Assembly: GCF_900114785.1 (NCBI RefSeq)
Contig: NZ_FOUG01000013.1
Location: 62,001 to 126,000, forward strand
Source of the DNA: Variovorax sp. OV329
GTDB taxonomy: Bacteria; Pseudomonadota; Gammaproteobacteria; Burkholderiales; Burkholderiaceae_C
DNA: 64,000 bases
Direction: 5' to 3'
Position numbers and translations under genes: made by a program. A model generated the notes under the pieces. It was not told the origin of the DNA, ran no database searches, and worked only from the letters and a program-made list of their open reading frames with translations. Positions 57,560 to 64,000 of the stretch are shown in pieces (the first letter of the stretch is position 1; each line of letters starts with the position of its first letter).

Positions 57560-58921
57560 ATGAAGTTTCAAGCATCCACCATGATCTGTGCGGGCGCGCT
57601 GCTGCTGCCCCTGGCCGGCGCGCACGCCACCGCCACGCCCGAGGAGGCCAGGCGCCTGGGCAACGAACTGACCCCCGTGGGGGCGGAGAAGGCCGGCAAC
57701 AAGGAGGGCACGATCCCCGCCTACACCGGCGGCCTGAGCACCCCGCCGGCCGGCTACGACAAGAGCCGCGGCGCCGTGCGGCCCGACCCCTTCGCCAGCG
57801 AGAAGCCCCTGTACTCGGTCGATGCGAAGAACATGGCCCAGTACGCCGACAAGCTCAGCGAAGGCGCCAAGGGCCTGATGAAGCTGCACGCGGACTTCCG
57901 CATCGACGTGTATCCCACGCACCGCACCGTGGCCTATCCCAAGTCGGTGCTGGACAACACGGTGAAGAACGCCACCCGCGCCAGGCTCACCGAGGACGGC
58001 CTGGGCATGACCGGCGCGCGTGCCGGCATCCCCTTCCCGATCCCCAAGAACGGCAACGAGGTGATGCTGAACTACCAGGCGCGCTACCAGGGCCTGGCCT
58101 ACCAGGTGCCCAGGTACTCGGCCTACAACGTCGACAGCAACGGCAAGATGGTGCTGGCCACGCAGGGCTCGTGGACCATGGAGTACCCCTACTACGACGA
58201 GTCGCGCGAGGGCGACACCACCGGCGTGCTCAACCGCGCCCGTGCCAACTACTCCGGCCCGGCGCGCCGCGCCGGCGAGGCGCTGTTGGCCATGGACCCG
58301 ATCAACTACGCCGACAAGGGCCGTCGCGCCTGGCAGTACATGCCCGGGCAGCGCCGCGTGCGGCTGGCGCCCGACATCTCCTACGACACGCCCAACCCGG
58401 GCACCAACGGCATGTCGACCTATGACGACGTGAACCTGTTCAACGGCAAGATGGACCGGTACGACTTCAAGCTGGTGGGCAAGAAGGAACTGCTCGTTCC
58501 CTACAACACCTACCGCTTCTCGTACAACGACAAGCCCGAGGACGTGTTCCAGGCGAAGTTCATCAACCCCTCGGTGGTGCGCTGGGAACTGCACCGCGTG
58601 TGGGTGGTGGACGCCACGCTGAAGGAAGGCGCGCGCCACATCTACTCGCGCCGCACCTTCTACGTGGACGAGGACAGCTGGACCGTGATGGCGAGCGACC
58701 AGTACGACGGCCGCGGCCAGCTGTGGCGCGCCGGCTTCGCCTACCTGAACCAGGCCTACGACGCCGGCACGCCCATCAGCACCGCCGGCCACTACGACCT
58801 GATCGCGGGCAGCTACTACATCAACATCTGGCCCGGCGCCGGCGGCGTGAAGATCATGAACGAGCTGCAGGCCGACGCCGTGTGGACGCCGGAAAGCCTG
58901 GCGGGTCAGGGCGTGCGCTGA
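57560..58921 (+). CDS. DUF1329 exported protein
   Basis: A 453-residue protein with a signal peptide (cleaved after AHA). Family signatures are LTPVGAEKAGNKEGTIPAYTGG at the N-terminus, KPLYSVDAKN, YTHRTVAYP-like VYPTHRTVAYP and SYYINIWPG near the end. DUF1329 proteins share the LolA/LolB-like lipid-binding fold, suggesting movement of a hydrophobic molecule across the periplasm. It almost always follows DUF1302, as here (29 bp). Confidence 0.9.
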   Translation: MKFQASTMICAGALLLPLAGAHATATPEEARRLGNELTPVGAEKAGNKEGTIPAYTGGLSTPPAGYDKSRGAVRPDPFASEKPLYSVDAKNMAQYADKLSEGAKGLMKLHADFRIDVYPTHRTVAYPKSVLDNTVKNATRARLTEDGLGMTGARAGIPFPIPKNGNEVMLNYQARYQGLAYQVPRYSAYNVDSNGKMVLATQGSWTMEYPYYDESREGDTTGVLNRARANYSGPARRAGEALLAMDPINYADKGRRAWQYMPGQRRVRLAPDISYDTPNPGTNGMSTYDDVNLFNGKMDRYDFKLVGKKELLVPYNTYRFSYNDKPEDVFQAKFINPSVVRWELHRVWVVDATLKEGARHIYSRRTFYVDEDSWTVMASDQYDGRGQLWRAGFAYLNQAYDAGTPISTAGHYDLIAGSYYINIWPGAGGVKIMNELQADAVWTPESLAGQGVR

Positions 58922-59034
58922 GGCACACCCGCCGCACCCGCAGACAGACAGGCACGCCGCCCCCTCGGGCCGCTCCGACCACCGGAGCCGGCATCGAGCG
59001 GGGCGCTGCGCCTTTCTCCAAGGAGACAAGAAAC

Positions 59035-60006
59035 ATGCTGCACCGAGCCCTCCTGTGGGCTGCCGTCGCCTGGGCGGCCCTGGCCGCGCAGGCGGACCAG
59101 CCGGCCGCCGCGCAGGCCGCCTTCAAGGCCGCGCCCGAGCTTGCCGCGCAGAAGACGCCGCTGGCGCAGCGCGCACCCTACAACGCGCTGGCCCTGGCGG
59201 GCACGCGCATCGTGGCCGCCGGGCAGCGCGGCCACATCCTCTATTCCGACGACGGCGGCAGGAGCTGGACACAGGCCACGGTGCCGGTCAGCTCGGACCT
59301 CACCGCCCTGAGCTTCGCCAACGCGCGCCAGGGCTGGGCCGTGGGCCACGAGGGCGTGGTGCTGCACACCGCCGACGGCGGCGCCACCTGGGCCCGCCAG
59401 CAGGACGCCGCGCGCGAACCCGACCGGGCCTTCCTCGACGTGTACTTCGAGACCGAGAAGAAGGGGTACGCCATCGGCGCCTTCGGCCTGCTGCTGCGCA
59501 CCGAGGACGGCGGCGCGCACTGGACGCCCTTCGAGCAGGTGGACAACCCCAAGTCGCTGCACCTGTACGCGATGCGGCCGGCGGGCGGCGCGCTCTTCGT
59601 CGTGGGCGAGCAGGGGCTGGTGCTCAAGCTCGACGCCGAAGGCAGGCGCTTCGCCGCCGTGCCCTTGCCCTACCAGGGCACGCTGTTCGGCGTCGCGGGC
59701 ACGCCGGCCATGGCCATCGTCTACGGCCTGCGCGGCAACGCCTGGCGCAGCACCGACGGCGGTGCAAGCTGGACGCAGGTGCCCACGGGCATCGGCGCCG
59801 GCATCGCGGCCGGCACGGTGCGCGAGGACGGCGCGGTGCTGCTGGCCAGCCAGGCTGGCCATCTCCTCGTGAGCCGCGACCAGGGCGCGAGCTTCAGCCG
59901 CGTGCAGCGCCAGGGCGCGGCGCCGGTGTTCGCGCTGGCGAGCGCCGGCGCATCGGGCGTGGCGCTGGCCGGCATCGGCGGCGTGCGCATGGAGACCCTC
60001 CCATGA
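59035..60006 (+). CDS. YCF48/BNR beta-propeller exported protein
   Basis: A 323-residue protein with a signal peptide (cleaved near AQA) and four or more propeller blades marked by Asp-box repeats: SDDGGRSW, TADGGATW, TEDGGAHW and STDGGASW. It is similar to YCF48-like assembly factors. In DUF1302/DUF1329 operons it precedes an MMPL transporter and may act as its periplasmic partner. Its stop overlaps the MMPL start (ATGA). Confidence 0.88.
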   Translation: MLHRALLWAAVAWAALAAQADQPAAAQAAFKAAPELAAQKTPLAQRAPYNALALAGTRIVAAGQRGHILYSDDGGRSWTQATVPVSSDLTALSFANARQGWAVGHEGVVLHTADGGATWARQQDAAREPDRAFLDVYFETEKKGYAIGAFGLLLRTEDGGAHWTPFEQVDNPKSLHLYAMRPAGGALFVVGEQGLVLKLDAEGRRFAAVPLPYQGTLFGVAGTPAMAIVYGLRGNAWRSTDGGASWTQVPTGIGAGIAAGTVREDGAVLLASQAGHLLVSRDQGASFSRVQRQGAAPVFALASAGASGVALAGIGGVRMETLP

Positions 60007-62456
60007 TGACGAGCAAGCAAGACGTGAACGAACAGGCTTTCGACCGCCACTCCGGCAGCTGGCTGGAGCGCCTCATCTTCAACCACCGCCTGTGGGTGCT
60101 GCTGGCCTGTGCGCTGGCCACCGTGGTGCTGGGCTGGCAGGCCACGCGCGTAAGCCTGAACGCGGCCTTCGACAAGACCATTCCGCACCACCAGCCCTAC
60201 ATCCGCAACTTCCTGGACAACCGCGGCGAGCTGCGCGGCCTGGGCAACGCGGTGCGCGTCGTCGTGCAGAACCCGCGCGGCGACATCTTCGATCCGGCCT
60301 ACATCCAGGCGCTGCGCAAGATCAACGACGAGCTCTTCCTCATGCCCGGCGTGGACCGCGCCAACGTCAAGTCGCTGTGGATGCCGGTGGTGCGCTGGAA
60401 CGAGGTGACCGAGGAGGGCCTCACCGGCGGCCCGGTGATGCCCGACCGCTACGACGGCTCGGCGCGCAGCACCGAGCAGCTGCGCCTGAACATCGCGCGC
60501 GCGCAGATCGTGGGCAGCCTGGTGGGCAAGGACTATCGCTCCAGCATGATCTTCGTGCCGCTGCTGGACAAGGACGTGCGCACCGGCCAGCCGCTGGACT
60601 ACTGGGAGCTGTCGCGCCGGCTGGAAGAGCTGCGCGCGAAGTACGCCATCGGCCCCGACGGCCAGCCCCTGCTGGAGATCCGCATCGTCGGCTTCGCCAA
60701 GGTGGTGGGCGAGCTGCTCGCGGGCCTGCAGCAGATGCTGCTGTACTTCGCGGTCGCCGCCGTGATCGCGGCCGCCATCATCCTGGCCTGGACGCGCTGC
60801 GTGCGCAGCACCGTGCTGGTGGTGGGTTGCTCGCTGGTGGCTGTGCTTTGGCAGCTGGGCCTGGTCACCTGGCTGGGCCACGAGCTGGACCCGTATTCGA
60901 TCCTCGTGCCCTTCCTGGTGTTCGCCATCGGCGTGAGCCATGGCGCGCAGAAGATGAACGGCATCATGCAGGACATCGGCCGCGGCATGCACCGGCTGGT
61001 GGCCGCGCGCTTCACCTTCAGGCGGCTGTTCCTGGCCGGCCTCACGGCGCTGGCGGCCGACGCGGTGGGCTTCGCGGTGCTGATGCTGATCGACATCCCG
61101 GTGATCCGCGAGCTGGCCATCACCGCCAGCCTGGGCGTGGCGCTGCTGGTGTTCACCAACCTCGTGCTGCTGCCGGTGCTGCTGTCCTATTCCGGTGTGA
61201 GCCCGATGGCCGCGGCACGCAGCATGCGGGCAGAGCAGGGCGAGCCGGGCGCGCTGTGGCGCACGCTGGAGCGCTTCGCAGAGCGCCGCTGGGCGATCGG
61301 CGCCATCGCGGTGGCCCTGCTGCTGTCCGCCGGTGGCCTGGCACTGAGCACGCGGCTGAAGATCGGCGACCTGGACGCGGGCGTGTCCGAGCTCAAGCCC
61401 GAGGCCCGCTACAACCTCGACAACGCCTACATCAACGACAGCTACGCGCTCTCCAGCGACCAGTTCGCGGTGATGGTCAAGACCGCGCCCGAGGGCTGCC
61501 TGGAATACGCCACGCTGGTGGAGACCGACCGCCTGGCCTGGGCGCTGCAGCAGGTGCCGGGCGTGCAGGCCACGGTGGCACTGCCCGACGCGGTGCGCCG
61601 GATCACGGCCGGCTCCTTCGAAGGCAGTCCCAAGTGGCTCACGATCTCGCCCAACCAGGACGTGCTGAACTACGCCGCGCGCACCGCCAGCGTGAGCAAC
61701 CCCGAGCTGTTCAACAACGAATGCTCGCTGATGCCGGTGATCGCCTACCTGGCCGACCACAAGGCCGAGACGCTGGACCGCGTGGTGAAGGTGGCGGCGG
61801 ATTTCGCGAAGGCGCACAGCACACCCGAGCGCCAGTTCCTGCTGGCCGCCGGCAGCGCCGGCATCGAGGCCGCCACCAACATCGTCGTCAAGCAGGCCAA
61901 TTTGATGATGCTGGGCTACGTGTACCTGGGCGTGATCGTGCTGTGCTTCATCACCTTCCGCAGCTGGCGCGCGGTGGTGGTGGCGGTGGTGCCCCTGGCC
62001 ATCACCTCCATCCTGTGCGAGGCGCTGATGGTGCTGCTGGGCATGGGCGTGAAGGTGGCCACGCTGCCGGTGATCGCGCTGGGCGTGGGCATCGGCGTGG
62101 ACTACGCGCTGTACCTGCTGAGCATCCAGCTGGCGCGCCAGCGCGCGGGCGACACGCTGGCGCAGGCCTACCGGCATGCGCTGCGCTTCACCGGCAAGGT
62201 GGTGGCGCTGGTGGGCGTGACGCTGGCGGCCGGCGTCATCACCTGGGCCTGGTCGCCCATCAAGTTCCAGGCCGACATGGGCATCCTGCTGACCTTCATG
62301 TTCATCTGGAACATGGTGGGCGCGTTGGTGCTGATTCCGGCGCTGTCGCACTTCCTGCTGCGCAACGTGGGTGCGCCGCGAACCAGGGGCGCGAAGTCGG
62401 CGGCGAAGGTGCAGGTCGATAATGCGGAACGCAGCCTCACCGCTGCCACGCACTGA
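60003..62456 (+). CDS. RND/MMPL-family transporter
   Basis: An 817-residue membrane protein with two repeats of a large periplasmic loop plus six membrane segments. Examples are FAVAAVIAAAIILAWTR and VLRSW-like FRSWRAVVVAVVPLAITS, with the sterol-sensing-like GVGIGVDYALYLL stretch (Asp-Tyr relay). It belongs to the hydrophobe exporter/MMPL group that moves lipids or hydrophobic compounds using the proton gradient. With DUF1302, DUF1329 and YCF48 it forms a probable trans-envelope system. Direction of transport is not shown by sequence. Confidence 0.9.
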   Translation: MMTSKQDVNEQAFDRHSGSWLERLIFNHRLWVLLACALATVVLGWQATRVSLNAAFDKTIPHHQPYIRNFLDNRGELRGLGNAVRVVVQNPRGDIFDPAYIQALRKINDELFLMPGVDRANVKSLWMPVVRWNEVTEEGLTGGPVMPDRYDGSARSTEQLRLNIARAQIVGSLVGKDYRSSMIFVPLLDKDVRTGQPLDYWELSRRLEELRAKYAIGPDGQPLLEIRIVGFAKVVGELLAGLQQMLLYFAVAAVIAAAIILAWTRCVRSTVLVVGCSLVAVLWQLGLVTWLGHELDPYSILVPFLVFAIGVSHGAQKMNGIMQDIGRGMHRLVAARFTFRRLFLAGLTALAADAVGFAVLMLIDIPVIRELAITASLGVALLVFTNLVLLPVLLSYSGVSPMAAARSMRAEQGEPGALWRTLERFAERRWAIGAIAVALLLSAGGLALSTRLKIGDLDAGVSELKPEARYNLDNAYINDSYALSSDQFAVMVKTAPEGCLEYATLVETDRLAWALQQVPGVQATVALPDAVRRITAGSFEGSPKWLTISPNQDVLNYAARTASVSNPELFNNECSLMPVIAYLADHKAETLDRVVKVAADFAKAHSTPERQFLLAAGSAGIEAATNIVVKQANLMMLGYVYLGVIVLCFITFRSWRAVVVAVVPLAITSILCEALMVLLGMGVKVATLPVIALGVGIGVDYALYLLSIQLARQRAGDTLAQAYRHALRFTGKVVALVGVTLAAGVITWAWSPIKFQADMGILLTFMFIWNMVGALVLIPALSHFLLRNVGAPRTRGAKSAAKVQVDNAERSLTAATH

Positions 62457-62483
62457 ATCCTTCACCCGACCGCTTTCTCGCCG

Positions 62484-63731
62484 ATGACCCAGCCGCCCGA
62501 TGCACCGACACCCCAGAAGCAGGAACAAGGTTTCGAGCGCGCCAGGGAACTGTTCCTCCAAGGGCTGGACCTGCTGTCCAGGGCGCGCCTGGAAGAAGCG
62601 GAGCAGGCCTTCGCCGGCTCGCTGGCGCTGCTGCCGCATCGCATCTCCACGCTGGTGAACCTGGCGGCCGTGCGGGTCAAGCTGGGCTGGCCGGACGAGG
62701 CGATCGAGGCCGCCGACCAGGTGATCGCGCTGGAGCCCGGCAATGCCGATGCGTGGTTCCATCGCGCCGAATCGCTGGTGCTGGCGGACCGGCGTCCCGA
62801 GGCGCTCGAAAGCTTCGCGAAGGCCGGCCAGCTGCAGAGCGCCGCGCTGCCCTGGTTCCGGCACGGCCAAGTGCTGCAATCGCTGGAGCATGACGACGAA
62901 GCCTTGGACTCGTACCAGCGCGCGCTCACCGCCGACGCCACCTTCGCGCCCGCGTGGACCAACGCGGGCAACATCCTGCGGGAGCGTTCACGCCTTCGCG
63001 AAGCGGCGCACGCCTTCCGGCAGGCCATCGCGCACGGCGGCGGGGATGCGCTGAACACCTACTACCTGGCATCGGTGTCGGGCGATGCGCAGGCCGGCGC
63101 GGCACCGGGCCAGTACGTCGAAGGCCTGTTCGATTCCTACGCCGAGGGCTTCGACAAGCACGTGGTCGAGGTGCTGGGCTACCGCGCCCACGAGGTGCTG
63201 GCGAGCGAGACGGTTCGGCTTGCGCCGGGCCGCTGGTTCCGCTCGGTGCTGGACCTGGGCTGCGGCACCGGCCTGTGCGGCGCATTGCTCAAGACCTGCA
63301 GCGAGCGCATCACCGGCGTGGACCTGTCGGCCCACATGCTCGCCAAGGCGAAGCAGGGCGGCCACTACGCGCAACTGGCGCAGCAGGACATCGACGGCTT
63401 CCTGCGCCAGACCGACGGGCGCTACGATCTGGTGATGGCGGCCGATGTGTTCATCTACGTCGGCGATCTGGCGGGCGTTTTCGCCGGCGTTCAGCGCGTG
63501 GCCGACGAGGGCGCCCTGTTCTGCTTCTCGCTGGAAGAGCTCGGCGCAGACGCCGCGGCGGAGTTCGAACTGCAGCCCACGCTGCGCTTCGCGCATTCGG
63601 AGCGCTACGCCAGGCGGCTGGCGGCCGAGCACGGCTTCGACTGGGTGCATGCCCTGCGCACGCCAGTGCGCTATGACCAGCGCAAGCCCATCGACGGGCT
63701 CTTCGTCTTCCTGCGCAAGCGCGCGACCTGA
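62484..63731 (+). CDS. TPR-containing SAM-dependent methyltransferase
   Basis: A 415-residue protein. Residues 15-190 are TPR-like helices (FLQGLDLLSRARLEEAEQAF, WTNAGNILRERSRLREAAHA). A class I methyltransferase follows, with VLDLGCGTGLCGALL (SAM site), GVDLSAHMLAKAKQGG and YDLVMAADVFIYVGDL. Similar TPR-methyltransferases occur next to varied genes in Burkholderiales, and substrates are unknown. It follows the MMPL gene by 27 bp but is probably not part of that pathway. Confidence 0.85.
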   Translation: MTQPPDAPTPQKQEQGFERARELFLQGLDLLSRARLEEAEQAFAGSLALLPHRISTLVNLAAVRVKLGWPDEAIEAADQVIALEPGNADAWFHRAESLVLADRRPEALESFAKAGQLQSAALPWFRHGQVLQSLEHDDEALDSYQRALTADATFAPAWTNAGNILRERSRLREAAHAFRQAIAHGGGDALNTYYLASVSGDAQAGAAPGQYVEGLFDSYAEGFDKHVVEVLGYRAHEVLASETVRLAPGRWFRSVLDLGCGTGLCGALLKTCSERITGVDLSAHMLAKAKQGGHYAQLAQQDIDGFLRQTDGRYDLVMAADVFIYVGDLAGVFAGVQRVADEGALFCFSLEELGADAAAEFELQPTLRFAHSERYARRLAAEHGFDWVHALRTPVRYDQRKPIDGLFVFLRKRAT

Positions 63732-63851
63732 GCGCCGCGTACCCGCCGAGCCGACGCCTGAACCCCGCCTGAACGGGCGTCGATGAGTGGCGCTTGACGA
63801 TTCGAGCGAGCGAACCACAATGGCCGGCCAAGCAACTGCAGGAGCAATTCA

Positions 63852-64000
63852 ATGAACAAGCGTCTATTCCTGGCAGCCGGTCTTCTGACCGTCCTCGCCT
63901 CTGCATGCACCACCACCACCGGCGACTCCGGCGATCCGGCCAAGCGCCGCGCCAGCATCGACGGGCAGGTCGACAGCGCGCTGTCCAAGCTCTACACCCA
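63852..64000 (+). CDS. SYLF-domain lipoprotein, 3' end outside window
   Basis: Only the first 49 codons are visible: a lipoprotein signal (LAAGLLTVLASAC, lipobox Cys19), then TTTTGDSGDPAKRRASIDGQ and VDSALSKLYT. This start matches the YSC84/SYLF lipid-binding lipoproteins common in Burkholderiales. GGAG lies seven bases before the ATG. Assignment rests on the N-terminal pattern alone. Confidence 0.65.
   Translation, partial: MNKRLFLAAGLLTVLASACTTTTGDSGDPAKRRASIDGQVDSALSKLYT

Noticed and set aside
59721..62891. A 1056-codon open frame on the minus strand across the MMPL and YCF48 genes
   Set aside because: Antisense shadow of high-GC coding sequence: the product is rich in Arg, His, Gln and Ala without family motifs, while the plus-strand genes have clear domains and translational coupling.

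Overview
The window is about 64 kb of high-GC DNA that is almost entirely protein-coding. No rRNA, tRNA, CRISPR array, insertion sequence or phage gene was recognised. The gene families (benzoate/catechol cluster, Bug-type binding protein, DUF1302/DUF1329 pair, P460-type cytochrome, SYLF lipoprotein) point to a betaproteobacterium of the Burkholderiales, most likely a Comamonadaceae-like aerobic degrader. That assignment is inferred from gene content only.

Layout. (1) 1-4398: metE, cut by the left edge, converges on a secreted alkylsulfatase-type metallo-beta-lactamase. (2) 4494-13217: a complete benzoate-to-ketoadipate-enol-lactone cluster (LysR regulator, catBCA, benABCD, benK) with a perfect ATAC-N7-GTAT operator between the regulator and catB. 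(3) 13412-35580: a large acyl-CoA catabolic region built around a MalT-like (LAL/LuxR) regulator. It encodes alpha-methylacyl-CoA racemase, three acyl-CoA dehydrogenases (one lacking its catalytic Glu), a two-protein MaoC hydratase, two crotonases, four SDRs counting both flanks, a conventional thiolase, two SCP2-type thiolases (one with a DUF35 partner), a CoA ligase, a Bug protein and a second alkylsulfatase-like enzyme. (4) 35684-41206: a thiol-redox and peroxide module (CcdA-thioredoxin fusion, Ohr, two-component system, TlpA-like protein). (5) 41390-53805: mixed regulators, periplasmic hydrolases, an aldehyde dehydrogenase, YihY, an FHA protein and small secreted proteins. (6) 53935-62456: a GMC oxidoreductase divergent from a DUF1302-DUF1329-YCF48-MMPL envelope transport operon. 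(7) 62484-64000: a TPR methyltransferase and a SYLF lipoprotein cut by the right edge.

Two regulatory patterns tie the regions together. A palindrome CCACCC-N5-GGGTGG occurs five times, each 55-92 nt upstream of a start codon: racemase operon, crotonase, dehydrogenase-thiolase-MaoC operon, CoA ligase operon and the distant DUF1302 operon. I propose these form one regulon, with the MalT-like protein as the likely regulator, for uptake and degradation of a hydrophobic, probably methyl-branched or ring-bearing carboxylate or alkyl ester/sulfate. Its enzymes resemble those of steroid side-chain and arylpropionate degradation, but no ring-degradation genes are present, so the substrate is unknown. 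Second, a direct repeat GATAC-N5-CATAC occurs seven times between 37.5 and 48.4 kb, in front of the redox, Ohr, TlpA, response-regulator and periplasmic-hydrolase genes. In two places an identical 14-base block lies exactly 14 bases before it. This looks like the box of the local OmpR-family regulator.
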